Shown here: positions 11,029-23,107 of the stretch, one piece after another
How positions within the stretch are numbered: position 1 is the first letter of the stretch
How the letters are laid out: every line of letters starts with the position of its first letter
Assembly (NCBI GenBank): GCA_942486035.1
Contig: CALNXK010000032.1
Coordinates: 3,492,501 to 3,556,500, forward strand
Direction: 5' to 3'
DNA length: 64,000 nucleotides
From: Porites lobata
Taxonomy: Eukaryota; Cnidaria; Anthozoa; Scleractinia; Poritidae
Notes under the pieces: model-generated
Database searches by the model: none
Told to the model about the DNA's origin: nothing
What the model saw: only the letters and a program-made list of their open reading frames with translations
Position numbers and translations under genes: made by a program

Positions 11029-14000
11029 TTACTTTTCACATATATAACCCTTCACTTCCCAGCAGATATCATCGTGCCATTCTCCGTCGTAGCTAACGCC
11101 ATCATGCGTTCCCATTCGTATTCCTCCGCAGTTTTCGCCGTTGCCACCATTTGGCTCGCCACTTTTCCAGTTTGTCAATCCAGTCAATTCAGTGTTGTCT
11201 CTCCATTTCCATTGACCTTCAGAAACAGAGTCACTGAGTCCAATCCAATAATCCGATTGGCCTGTCAGAAACTGCCTTTTGATGAAGTCGTTTTCCTCGG
11301 TAGATTCGATCTTTATCAGTACGCCGCTTTGTTGATTCATGCAATAAGCTTCTGCATTGCTCCATGTCTCAGTGGTAGTTATAAGTTTATAACACGATCC
11401 GCCAAAAGAAACCCATTGCGCCAAAGAAGCTAACAACGAAGAAGATATTAATATAACTACTTTATAAACTGTAAATTTAGGGAAAAAACTGTAAAAACCG
11501 ACTACATATTACCTGGAGAGGGTGTCTGTGATGAGGGAGATATAGATGCATGCCCTGCAAAATGAAATAACCTCTCAAGTTATTCTTAATGGACTGAAAG
11601 ATATATATTCGCCTAGTTAGGATTTCGAGGTGTGTTTTAGGTTGGATTTCAGTAAACGGTCATAGCGTCGTGGATAGTTAATTCTTGTTTTCCTACATTG
11701 GCCACTAAAAAGCAACCAATTAAGAAGTACGGATTTCGGTCCACTTCTTGAAGCTTCAAGTTTATTTAGTAGTATAGCATTACTAAGTGTAACGCCTTCC
11801 CAGTTGTTTTGTTTAACACGTGACCCGGTCACGCGCATCCGGGTTTTCAGTTTTTTGTAAGCTCGACTAGAGAGCGGAGTTTTTTTGGCAACGTCGCCCA
11901 ACGCAGTTCTTTAGGCTTCGCACGAAGCATGTTGTAATAGCCATTACAGTCTTTGACGGTCCCTTCGGTCCGTTAACATCTTGTGAACCAGCATTAAACG
12001 GAACTAAGGATCTTGTTAGACGTTTTGGTCATTGTGGAGTGAACCTTTCAGAATTTCTGCAACGCATGTTGCCCTCGCGCCGCCTTCACCCAAAAGCGGT
12101 CGCTACAGTCAAAGACTCGTATTTACCTCAAGGAACTTTGAAGACTCCTGTTTAATCTGAGGAACTCCAACGAATTGTATTTACGCCGAGGAACTTTACC
12201 ATGGATTCAGCAAAATTCGATGATAAACACGAGGATACCGGACTCGGGCTAACCTTCGTGTCGAGACCAGAGGAATTTCTCATCGAGAAGAGCGCAAAAA
12301 ACACACCTCAAGCCCAGCTCACGAAGAAATCGTCGACTCAACAAAGACTGAGGTTAGCTCATCTGTTATTTTACCGGATAATGTGTCTTTACGTCCAAAA
12401 ATAGAGGAAATTTCATCGATTACAAATGCCGACATTATTGTCGATTCGAGTAACACTAGGCCCAGGACCCTCACGGCCAAAGGGCGGGAATACAAATGTG
12501 GCTTGAAGAGAAGCGCTGCGATAGATAACGACCGTCAGTTTCGCTCTAAATTAGACACTTTTAAAGAGCAAATCCTCTCAGGCAAAGATCCTAAGGAAAT
12601 TAAGGAAGATATTTCAGCTTTGATCAAGGAGTTAGACATTGTCTTACAAAGTTTTGACCAATGGATAGAGCTATCAGATGATTCGGATGAAACTCATCAG
12701 GCCACAAGTAAACAAGCTTATCTGCTTGACACATGGAAAGCAGTTCATGATACAGCCGTGAAAGAAATTGACAAATTACAAAATGATGCAGCCTCTATCA
12801 CATCTCAAAGGTCCCACCGTTCACGAGTCTCGAAAGGGTCGGGATCAAGTAGAAGTTCTTGCAAGGAGACCCTGCTTGAATTTCGAGCTAAGAGAGCAGC
12901 CCTAGAAGAAACGTTGAAGTTTTCAGCAGTTATTGCCGAACAAAAACAGAAACTGGAACAGTTGAAAATACAAAAAGAACTTGGAGAAGTCACTGCACAA
13001 GAGCAAGTCTACCAAAAAGCAATGCAAGAAGAAAACTGTCTGCAGTCGCCTGCACTGCCGACAGAAACCTATGATCCAATTTCCACCTTTATTGCCAGCA
13101 ATAATGCTGACGAATATACGTCTACACCGGGTGCGCCTGCTACAACGCTCTTTGACACTAGAACACCAGTGACTAAAGTGACAGTGACGTCATCGTCCAC
13201 ACCACTTGACGTTGTATCTGTATCTTTGAATCAAGGCCCTCAAGGATCAACCAATCGAATCTCACACTCTACCACTGCAACCACCTTCAGCTTAAGAGGA
13301 CAAGCTCCTCCAGTTTACACATCGCCTGCGTGTACTATGTCCCAAATTGGACTCACACCTCCAAGAGGTTTTTGCGGAAATTTTCCAGCGTTTGTACCAT
13401 CGTCATATACAGCCTACTCCCCTGCACCCCAAGATTATTCAGTGCAACTAACTGACACCCTAGCCAAGATCAGTCAGCTACAACGCCTCCCTCAAGCCAC
13501 GCCAGATGTTTTTAAGGGTGATGAGACTGACAAGACTAAATTCTTCCTGTGGGAGAATTCTTTTGATAGTCTGATTGATTCAGCACCAGTGACAGCCCAA
13601 CAGAAACTACACTTCTTGTACCAATATTTGGATGGCAAAGCCAAAAAAGTGGTAGAGCAGCTTCAGTACTTAGTGCAGAACCCTGAAAGTGCGTATCAAC
13701 AAGCCCGCACAATCCTCAAGGAACGTTTTGGCCACCCAGCAATAATCAGTACCAGTTTTCAGAAGAAATTAACAACCTGGCCAAAGGTGGGACCGAACGA
13801 TGCAGCAGCCTTAGAAGAATTCAGTGACTTCCTTCAACAGGTGAAGATTGCAAGCGAACACATTTTGAGTCTCCAAGTCCTTAATTACCCGTCACAGATT
13901 CAAAGTCTTGTCGAAAAGCTGCCATCGTGGTTCAAGCCCAAATGGTCTGATAAAGTGCTGAAACTTCAGAAGAAAGAAGGCAAGGACACATTCCCTTCAT

Positions 14001-17000
14001 TTGCAGACTTCGCTCAAGAAGTGCGTTACCACGCTGAGCGTGTCAACATACCTCAAATTGTTCAAGCTTCAGGTTCAAGTGGTACACCACAGACAGACCG
14101 TTTCAAACCTTTGAACCGCCAACCCCGCCTGCGTCCTCCAGCTGTTAATCTGACCTCCGCTTCACCCCCAGTAACAATGGCGAGACAAATGCTAATCACG
14201 AAGAACCAATAGAAATCTCCAATGTGCTTTCAACCCATGCTCAGCAACCGGACACTACCAAAGCTACTGCGGCTAACACGTATTGCTTCTATCACAAGAT
14301 GAAGTCTCATAGCATGAACGATTGCGAACAGTTTCAGAAATTAGGATACGAAGAACGCAGAGATTTCCTAATGAAAAACAAAGTCTGTCTCAAGTGTGTT
14401 AATTCCAACAAACATGTTGCCAGAGACTGCGAACAAGACAGGCTAGATTGCAAGATATGTCGACAGAAACATGCCACTGTACTGCATGACCCATCCAGGC
14501 ACAAAGTGATTAATGCCAGTGAAGCGAGGTCTGCTTGCTCACGAGTCTGCAATCAAGGGCATTCTGCTCGTTCATGCGCTAGAATAGTTCTCGTCGAAGT
14601 CTTCCATCAAGACAACCCTTCAGCAAGGATGCTGACCTATGCAGTTCTGGATGACCAGTCAACAGATGTCTTCATCACAGACACTCTTCTCGACCAGTTG
14701 CAGGTCAAAGGCCAGGAAGTTAACCTCAATATCAGTACGATTGCGGGCGTGAACACTGTGCGTACTCAGAAAGTAAACGGATTGCACATCAAGGACACAG
14801 ACAGTCGACACAATTCTATTAGGATTCCGTTTGCATACTCACAAGAGAAAATTCCAGCTAGCCATCAGGACATCGCCACGCCTAACATTGCCCAACTCTG
14901 GCCGCACCTTAAGGAGATCGCCCACCACATCCACTATCATCCCGGAGTAGAGATAGGATTGTTAATCGGTCGTAACATCCCATCTGCCTTTCAGCCATTA
15001 CACGTTATATACGGCAAAGACAATGAGCCGTGGGCTGAAGAGTACAAGTTCGGCTGGACGATCATCGGTCCAGTTTGTCTAGACAACCAACAAGACAGTA
15101 CGGCTTGTGCAACAGTTAACCGCATCACCGTACGACGAGAAGATTCTCACAACCTCTTCAATGTTCCAACGAGCAACAGTTCCAGAGAAGAGGCCGTAGC
15201 CTCTTTCGCTTCCAAACATCAATCTAAGGATGTCACTACGCCCCAGCAGATAAGAGAAATGATGCAATTGGATTACAGTGAACTACATCATAGCCGAACC
15301 ATCCGAGGCACTGAGAACACCGAGTCTGTCGAGGACAGACGTTTCAATGATCTTCTTACCACAAGCATCCATACAAATGAACTGGGCAATTGGGAAATGC
15401 CGCTACCACTGAGGACAGACAAGTTGAGTCTGCCGAACAACCGAGAACAATGCCTAAACAGGCTACTAGGCATAAAAAGAAAACTTCTCAAGAATGGCAA
15501 GGTTTTGAAGCAATATACTGAGTTCATGCAGAAAATGTTTAACAAGAACCACGCCAGTCTCGTCCCATCAGATCAACTCAAGACTGCCACAGGAAAGGTG
15601 TGGTACTTGCCTCATTTTGACATTTATCACCCCAAGAAACCTGACCAAATTAGAATCGTTTTCGACTGCAGTGCCATCTTCCACAACGAGTCTCTCAACA
15701 AACATCTGCTACAGGGCCCTGACATGATGAATGCCCTCGTTGGTGTGCTCTCGCGGTTTCGAAAGGAAGAGACAGCAGTGACATGCGACATTGAACAGAT
15801 GTTTCATAGTTTTCACGTCAGCCCGGAACACAGAGACTTTCTACGATTTCTGTGGTTCAAGGATAACAACTTAGAGAGTCAAATCGTAGAGTACAGCATG
15901 AACGTCCACCTTTTCGGGGCAGTCTCCTCCCCAGGAGTTGCTAATTTCGGTCTCAGAATGACAGCAGAAGCCGGCAGAGAACAGTTTGGCAATGAGGCCG
16001 CAGACTTCTTTGAAGAACGACTTCTACGTAGATGACGGGTTGAAATCTTTCGCCACACCAGCTAAAGCAATCAATGTCATCAAGAATACCCAAGCCATGT
16101 GCGCAGCAGTCAACCTACGCCTGCACAAGTTTGCCAGCAACAGTGAGACTGTGCTGGAAGCCTTACCTGCTGAAGATCGTTCCAAGGACTTGAAGGACCT
16201 CGATCTACGTCACGATGTCTTACCTGTCCAACGATCCTTAGGTACCTATTGGTGCATCCAGTCTGATACCATTGATTTCGAATTGAGCTCAAGGACAAGC
16301 CTCTCACCCGTCGCGGAATTCTATCAACTGTGAGTTCAGTTTATGATCCGCTTGGTGTCATTGCACCTGTCATCTTAGTCGGAAAACAGTTGCTCCAAGA
16401 ACTGTGCCGCGAAGGCATCGACTGGGACGACCCAATTCCTGCCCACATCCGTTCACAATGGGAAAAATGGAGATCCGAACTACCTCTTGTGGAGACGATC
16501 AAGATAGCAAGGTGTCTCAAGCCACCTGATTTCGGCGAACCAGTTGCCGTGGAGTTACACAGCTTCTCCGATGCCAGCAACACAGGCCTCGGCCAGGTAA
16601 CCTACCTACGTCTTGTAAACAGTTCAGGCCAAGTACATGTCAGCTTCCTGATGGGCAAAGCTAGGGTCGCGCCACTAAAGCCAATGTCAATTCCACGCCT
16701 TGAACTGACCGCCGCCGTGGTTGCTACTAACGTAGCCTCCATGCTCAGCCAAGAGCTTAACTACAGTAACCCAGTGAAATTGTTTTACACGGACTCTTCC
16801 GTCGTTCTAGGGTACATTCGAAATGACGCGAGACGCTTCCATACGTACGTCGGAAATCGTGTTCAACACATCCGCGACAGATCAAACCCACAGCAGTGGC
16901 ATTACGTTAGCAGTCCGAACAACCCAGCTGATATCGCGTCAAGAGGTGCCACCACCAAAGAGCTTTCTGAACACGAACTATGGTTCAATGGCCCTGAATT

Positions 17001-20000
17001 CCTATGGGAAAGCGAAGTACCGGTGATCAGCCTAGACCAAGTTGCGGATCTACAACACGAAGACGTTGAAGTGAAGAAACCTAAGTCCACCGTCTGCATT
17101 TCAAGCCATGAAGAAACCAAAAGCGAGGAGAAGGAGAGCTCTCACAGTATTCTAGAACCAGAACGCTTTCGCCATTCATCTTCCCTCATTCGCCTAAAGA
17201 GGAGCATTGTGCGCATCCAGAGAATGATAGAGCAGAGACGCCCTAACAGGCAGTTCAACACAAGGCCCAACACCGGCCCCCTTCAGTCGAAGAATTACGC
17301 TTAGCAGAAGAAGTAATTCTCAAGTCAGTTCAGTTCGAGCACTTCGGCAAGGAGATCCAAATCCTTCAAAATGCCAACCACCAAGATGGTATGTTCCAGG
17401 ATCGCCACAGTGCTCATACCAGGAACGAAACGATCAAGAAGACAAGTTCTCTCTACAAACTGGACCCCTTCTTAGACAGCAAGGAATCCTCAGAATTGGC
17501 GGACGACTCCTAAAAGCCGAATTAGATTATGGCATAAAACATCCGATCATATGTCCAAAGAAGAGTCACGTGACGAATCTCCTCATCCGACACTTTCACA
17601 GCAAAGAGCACCACCCAGGTTATGGGATGACCCACAACTCCATCAGGCAAGCAGGTTATTGGATTGTGAACGGTCGTTCTGTTGTCTCCCATCTCCTGTC
17701 AAGCTGTGCCATTTGCCACAAATTGCGCGGACGAGCACAAGTCCAAAAGATGGCAAATCTTCCTGAAGAACGTGTGACACAAGCACCGCCCTTTACCTAC
17801 ACGGGTATGGACGTTTTCGGCCCATGGTATATTAAGGAAGGCCGAAAGGAATTGAAACGTTGGGGCATCGTCTTCACGTGCCTCTCATCCCGGGCGATAC
17901 ACCTTGAAACCTTGAACACTATGGAAACAAGTTCATTCATTAACGCGCTCAGAAGATTCATCAACAGAAGAGGCAAAGTGCGCCAACTAAGATCAGATCA
18001 AGGAAGCAACTTCATCGGAGGAAGAAACGAGCTCAATGCAGAGGTGAACACTGACACAGTGAAGAACTTCCTATTAACACAAGAATGCGACTTCATCGAG
18101 TTCAAGATGAATTTCCCCAGCTCCTCACACATGGGAGGTGTGTGGGAACGCATGATACGAACAGTACGCTCCTCTCTATCTGGCCTCCTCGAAGATCAGT
18201 CAACGCAGCTAGACGACGAAGGGTTACGTACTCTCTTCACTGAAGCCGAAAACCTCGTGAACAGCCGCCCGCTGACCACCGACAGCTTGTCAGACCCACA
18301 AGCACCTGAGCCGATCACACCAAATCACTTGCTCACTCTGAAGACGAAGGCAGTACTACCTCCGCCTGGCAACTTCTCTCGACCAGATCTGTACACCAGA
18401 AAGAGATGGCGCAGAGTTCAATTCTTGGCTGACCAATTCTGGCTCCGATGGCAAAGAGAATATTGTCTACAGCAGCAAAAGCGTCAGAAGTGGAACAAGA
18501 CCGTCCCTAACGTCCAAGTTGATGATATTGTTCTGATTTGCGAAGATTCTTCCCCAAGAAATGAATGGCCTCTCGCCAGAGTCACCCAAGTCTATCCCAG
18601 TGATGACGGACTCGTTCGCAAAGTCTCCCTCTTCTATACTGAATCCGGAAATAAGAAGCTTCTGGATAGACCCGTACACAAGTTAATCCTTGTTCATCGT
18701 CCGAAGGAAGAGACGACTGATGCAAGTTACAGAAGGAAACTTCGATAGACCGGAGTACGACCCCGTCGGGGAGCCAGCAGAAAGAATTACCCTCTTGAAC
18801 ACTAAGAACACTAAGTTTATTTTGACATTTATTTTATTGTTAAGTCATACATTTCACAATGTATGGGGGAGCCATGTAACGCCTTCCCAGTTGTTTTGTT
18901 TAACACGTGACCCGGTCACGCGCATCCGGGTTTTCAGTTTTTTGTAAGCTCGACTAGAGAGCGGAGTTTTTTTGGCAACGTCGCCCAACGCAGTTCTTTA
19001 GGCTTCGCACGAAGCATGTTGTAATAGCCATTACAGTCTTTGACGGTCCCTTCGGTCCGTTAACATCTTGTGAACCAGCATTAAACGGAACTAAGGATCT
19101 TGTTAGACGTTTTGGTCATTGTGGAGTGAACCTTTCAGAATTTCTGCAACGCATGTTGCCCTCGCGCCGCCTTCACCCAAAAGCGGTCGCTACACTAAGT
19201 ATGTTTTGCTACTTTTTTGCGGAGAATTCTCGTGTGGTGGTTGTGCAGGATTTGCGCACCAAGAGTAAAATAATCAATCAAATCATAAAATGTAATCGTA
19301 ATATGTCAAGAATGATTGTTAAAGAGAGTACCTAGGATTACCTGATGAGGTTGGCTGTGATGCTGGCAGTATTGGTGTTTGTCCTGTATAATAAAGTAAT
19401 AAAGTAGCATTTAGGTTGAGTTATGGAGTTATTATGGTTATTGAGTTTTAAATTCATCTGAAGACATTTCGGTCCTATCCATAGCTCAATGACCCTGTTT
19501 TAGTTCAATCACTCAGGCTCTCTCCTCCGCATGCGCAGGGGCCTCTTTTGTTGTAGGGAGGCTGGGGAGAAAGAAAAAGTCCCGCTGCGCGCTTTCTATT
19601 TTTCGATTATTGCTATTTTATATTGGGATACCCAGTGGGAGCCTCTGCAAAGGAGAGAGATCAACCAGGCTTTAAAACAATAACAAATTTTTATTCAAAT
19701 CGTCTCTAGCAGGAACTATACCTGATTCACAGTGATCTCCTTGAATGCCTTGGGGGCAAAGGCATCGATATCCTTTGGACGTGAAGCCAGCCTGACACTT
19801 GGCATCATTTAAACAAGGGTTGCTTTGACAGGCATTCTGTTAAAAAAAGAACGTGATATATCTTATACCGTCGTATCGCATCACATCACCTCTACTGTCT
19901 TTGGGATTCATGTATGCAACTTCACAATTTCAAAAGCGAAGCTTACAGGTGAAATTTGCCGCGTCTGACGTAGATGTGCATAAGGGCCATTTCTGTGCTC

Positions 20001-21091
20001 GTTCCTCAGTAGAAACCAGTGGTGGCGTCACGAAATGTTGGCTGTTTTCACAGGCTAAGTTTTAGCTTTTTTTTTTGGAAAACCAAATTCCCACTTTTCT
20101 CCCGACCGCACCTATATTAGTATTATAATAATCTGTCTGGTCATCATACCCTAATGTATCGATAGCTGTAACCATATTTCCAAATAAAATCGTTGTCAGT
20201 CACATCTAGATGGGTGCGATCGTTCAACTCGCAGAGTGGCGTCCCTATGCCTTCTGTAGGACCGTAATTGTAAGACACACAGCCTGGATCAAGATAACAG
20301 AGTGACTGGCAAATGTCTTCATTTAGGACTGGCACACTTCTAATGATATGATTATCCAGAGACCTGCCTTTAATCTCGGACATGAATTCAATTGTCCTGC
20401 ATCCATCTAAATCAGCTCCTTTTTAAAATCATATATATTAAAAAAAAAAATATGTCAGAATCATTTAAATACGATCCATCAGCTGCGTCTTAAATTAGGA
20501 ATGAGAGGTCACTTTAATAAGAGTTATAAACGATCGAAATGTAGTATGATTCAGCACTTTACTTCAATCTCGTTTGTTTGAAAAATTGACGCAGGCCTAA
20601 ACTACACTATGATTTTCTCCTTATAGAATTTAGACAGGACTTGCAAGGAGCATACTTCTCTCCTGCCGGCAGGAAGATTTTTTTTCTTTTGAAAGAATTT
20701 GAATTTAAACAGCGATGAAACATATGCGACTTCGAGAAATTGCAGAAGAAGGTAAGGACAAAACAAACAGACTACCAAACGGAACGTTAAATGGAAGCCC
20801 TGATTTCTGAGCTTCAAAAGTAATTCACAGGTCTAAATTTTATCAAATAAACGTTCATTCTGGCCGCATGTGCTAGTTTGCAAGTGAGTCTTTGATCACC
20901 TAACAACGTGCATGTCGCTCTAAAACATATCGGGCAGTTGATAGACAGCATCGCCTAATAACCCTAGCTACGTAGTCTAGTAGCATAATATGATTCACGA
21001 AGATCTCTCTAGAAACCTTTTCTTAGAATTTTTACAATTATGTACCTGCATTAATAGCTAACGAGATCCAAATCATAAATATGCCTAGCAT
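11029..21091 (-). CDS. Secreted PAN-EGF-C-type lectin protein, six exons
   Basis: Coding exons, 5' to 3' on the minus strand, are 21091-21046, 20406-20150, 19836-19722, 19383-19342, 11554-11513 and 11429-11029. All junctions are GT/AG, phases agree and the total is 903 bases (300 aa). Residues 1-15 are a signal peptide (MLGIFMIWISLAINA). Residues 17-101 are a PAN/Apple domain (GCRTIEFM, CQSLCYLDPGC). Residues 102-139 are an EGF domain with six cysteines. Two 42-base exons encode similar S/T/P-rich linkers. Residues 168-300 are a C-type lectin domain with the calcium/sugar motif EPN (GEPNGGNG), WHD in place of WND, and terminal YICEK. EPN predicts mannose-type binding, so a secreted recognition or adhesion lectin is the likely role. 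A BEL element sits antisense in the intron between the two linker exons. Confidence 0.88.
11788..12107 (+). repeat. 5' LTR of the BEL/Pao element
   Basis: The 320 bp LTR starts TGTAACGCC and ends GTCGCTACA. It should contain the element's promoter. CAGT at 11947-11950 resembles an initiator; a transcript starting at A 11948 would begin with AGTCTTTGAC, the exact complement of the ten bases just after the LTR. Confidence 0.95.
12108..12117 (+). promoter_or_regulatory. Candidate primer-binding site for self-priming
   Basis: GTCAAAGACT directly abuts the LTR, where minus-strand DNA synthesis starts. It lacks the TGG expected for pairing with the CCA end of a tRNA. Its exact reverse complement, AGTCTTTGAC, occurs inside the LTR at 11948-11957. 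This matches the arrangement in the fission yeast element Tf1, where the 5' end of the transcript is the primer. The mechanism here is inference. Confidence 0.45.
12201..14209 (+). pseudogene. gag: BEL/Pao gag (one internal frame break)
   Basis: Gag starts at ATG 12201 (MDSAKFDDKHED), 93 bases after the LTR. At the A6 run near 12297 it changes from frame 3 to frame 2 and continues to a terminal stop near 14210. The protein has a charged coiled-coil part (about 12530-13030), a low-complexity S/T/P region, and a DUF1759-like Gag core (13470-14060: LPQATPDVFKGDE, FLWENSFDSLI, ARTILKERFGHP). A second shift near the C5 run at 14165-14170 joins it to the protease part, so the normal product is presumably one Gag-Pol polyprotein. 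It packages the RNA in cytoplasmic particles. Confidence 0.88.
14180..17304 (+). pseudogene. pol: BEL/Pao pol: zinc knuckles, protease, RT, RNase H
   Basis: In order: cysteine knuckles (CFYHKMKSHSMNDC, CLKCVNSNKHVARDC, CKICRQKH); a DUF1758-type retropepsin with AVLDDQSTDVFI (about 14640-14690); RT with IRIVFDCSA, TCDIEQMFHSF and FYVDDGL (16019-16039); the Pao signature SSVYDPLGVIAP; and RNase H with SFSDAS, IPRLELTAA, YTDSSV and NPADIASRG as the four acidic sites. One-base shifts near 16006 (just before YVDD) and near 16282 break the RT. Another at the C5 run 17277-17281 ends this frame at TAG 17302. No stop codon within the correct frame is seen. Catalytic residues are all present. Confidence 0.92.
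17289..18748 (+). pseudogene. BEL/Pao integrase and C-terminal DUF5641
   Basis: The frame resumes at about 17286 (VEELRLAEEVILKS), shifts by one base near 17483 (a G appears missing in AAGGAATCC) and then runs openly to TAG 18746-18748. It contains an H2C2 zinc-binding domain (RHFHSKEHH ... SSCAICHK), the integrase core with D in TGMDVFGPW, D in RSDQGSNF and E in GGVWERMIRTV, and a DUF5641 tail (VDDIVLICEDSSPRNEWPLA). The enzyme would insert the cDNA; the 5 bp target duplication fits this class. Confidence 0.93.
18861..18874 (+). promoter_or_regulatory. Polypurine tract of the BEL/Pao element
   Basis: ATGGGGGAGCC immediately precedes the 3' LTR, the usual position of the plus-strand primer. 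Confidence 0.6.
18875..19194 (+). repeat. 3' LTR of the BEL/Pao element
   Basis: Same 320 bases as the 5' LTR as far as I can read them, followed by the target duplication CTAAG. The short frame that starts inside it at 19126 runs into flanking intron and is not a gene. Confidence 0.95.
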
Positions 21092-21929
21092 CGTCTTCTT
21101 GCATGAGTTTAACTGGAACAGCGGATTAAAACAGTGGTCGAGATTTACCCCAGCATTTACGTCAAGCGTCTAGTTAACATTTTCCCATATCCTCAAATCC
21201 TCTTATTTTAGTTACCGCGTAGTTTTACTAAAACAATCGCTTGTAAAAAAACATGCAAGAAATAAAAACATCTAGCATTTATTATTCAATAGTTATTTAA
21301 AAAGCGAAAAAAAAAATTGAGGCAACTGACAGTGCTTCTAAACAAATATAGAAATAAGGACTTCATCAAGAGATGAAAGTTAATTTTCAGCAGGTTTAAT
21401 TACAGTAACAGTTTTCATTTGGTAAATGAAAGGCTCACCATGTGGACGTAACTTATTAATGACAATATCTAATCAAGGATTTTTCGATCATGATAGTATA
21501 TTCTTGTCCGTATGTTTAAAAGAGCTTGAGCTTGGCATTGGAGTACATTTTCGATGAAAAGACATTATGTCATCTGCAACAAGATCATCATTTTTATCTT
21601 CGTTTGGGGATAATTTTCGTAGCAACTGTAAATACCAATTTCAATAATAAAAGGCTATCATAAAATACACCGGCGGTCGATTCTCTTTTTGAGTTGGTCG
21701 ATAAGCTCGCAGGCTACAGCAAGGTGGCTGAACACGGTTTTATAGGTTGAACTTCGATATCATTCATTGGGGTGTTATTTTAGATTTGTTACAGCTATAA
21801 AGCTCAAATTTGGTACAGACCAAACACATTACATTTATAAGGTTAACAATAAGATTACGATCGTTGTCATGGCAACAGGAATAATCTCCTGCCCTCTATG
21901 ACTTAGTTCAACCGGTTTCGGCTGTCCAT

Positions 21930-22375
21930 AATTATAAAACTAGGTATGCCGCTAATCAAAACCTGTGCAGACCGATTTCCAGAACTAATTATTAGTGTAG
22001 TGGTATCACAGACCTGGAAAGCAACACCTATGAAAATTAAGTGTCTCCGCTTGAACAGTTTTAAAAAAGAATATAAACTCTTTCTACTTGACAGTCAAGC
22101 ATCTTGAACAACTCTAATCTGTTATTTAGCTCTATTTATTTAATTATTCAATTTAAATAGTTATTTATCACTACTGTATAAGCTCCACCTTCTTGTAACC
22201 GCTCTGTGGTAGTAGCCAACTCGAAAGCTTGTCTCCTTTGGCTGCTACACACTTTTTTCCTTTGTTATATTTAATTGAGTGTATAATTAGCTCTGTTTTT
22301 ACTTTTTTTTCTCTTATTGTTGTTGTATTGCAATTGAAAAAGTGTGAATAAATGAACTTGAACTTGAAAACAAGT
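21930..22375 (+). mobile_element. 3' end of a 5'-truncated non-LTR retrotransposon
   Basis: The translation around 22045-22105 (RLNSFKKEYKLFLLDSQAS then stop) is the usual C-terminus of CR1/L2-like pol proteins. It is followed by an AT-rich 3' UTR ending with TGAATAAATGAACTTGAACTTGAA, a typical LINE end with short tail repeats. Everything upstream of the RT C-terminus is missing. Confidence 0.6.
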
Positions 22376-22884
22376 CTTTTGTATTTCTTATGTTTACGCA
22401 AAATCCGGTGATTACATTTCATAATGATTTTGCCTGCAGCTTACGTCTAGTAATCCCCTACCCAAAAAAAAAAAAAGAAAAAAAACCTAAACAAATTGTG
22501 AAAAAAAAAAAAGCAATTTAAACTTGAAAGAAAATAGCTTTAATGAGAAACCTGATAGCGTCATAAATCTCTTTTTCTCTTGCTTTATTATCCATTAAGA
22601 ATAATTCACACTTTAAGAAAAAATAAAGCATTCTTACCTCGATCGATTTGAAGTTCTCGTTTGCATTTGCCAGTAGCTGAGCAAATTCAGGATAAAAACG
22701 GATGCTTAGTCTCTTCTTCAAATAGCATTTGAAATTCCTGGAGTTGTATTTTTGCTGTTTTTAGGCAGTGGTTCGGCTATTTGTTGTTCGCAAAACGTGT
22801 GCATGAAGATTTCCGCCATTTTTTTCCAGCACCACTAGTCGCACCATCTATACAGCTGGGCTGGGTAATTCGAAGCTGGGTTAA

Positions 22885-23107
22885 GGTAACCCAGGGTAAG
22901 TGTGAAATTTGAACTCGGACATAAATGAGAGCTTAAAAAGCATATTCAGTTTAATTCTCTTTGCCTACAATTTCATGATTGGATACCCTAAGAAAAAAAA
23001 AAACAGAGAAACTTATCCGAGAGAGTGCATTTAATAAAAAGAAAAAGAGGCCCGGGTTAAAATTTAACCCCGGGTTAGCGCTAACCGGCGTTTAAACAGT
23101 TGGGCCC
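22885..23107. repeat. Half copy of a foldback element
   Basis: The sequence from GTGTGAAATTTGAACTCGG through AGAGCTTAAAAAGC, GAATTCTCTTTGCCTACAATT-like text and the GC-rich CCGGGTTAAAATTTAACCCC end matches one arm of the complete foldback element at 31706-32092. Confidence 0.6.

Larger units (their letters stand above)
11788..19194 (+). mobile_element. Complete BEL/Pao LTR retrotransposon
   Basis: The element has 320 bp LTRs at 11788-12107 and 18875-19194 that begin TGTAAC, end TACA and read the same base for base. It is flanked by the direct repeat CTAAG (11783-11787 and 19195-19199), a 5 bp target duplication typical of LTR elements. The interior encodes Gag, CCHC zinc knuckles, an aspartic protease-like domain, RT with YVDD, RNase H and integrase in BEL/Pao order. 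There is no envelope gene; the frame after integrase ends with one short hydrophobic stretch only. It lies in an intron of the lectin gene in opposite orientation. Matching LTRs imply recent insertion, yet the coding part has six frame breaks. Confidence 0.96.

Noticed and set aside
18690..18947. Possible envelope gene after BEL integrase
   Set aside because: There is only one short hydrophobic stretch, overlapping the integrase end and entering the 3' LTR; no envelope features.
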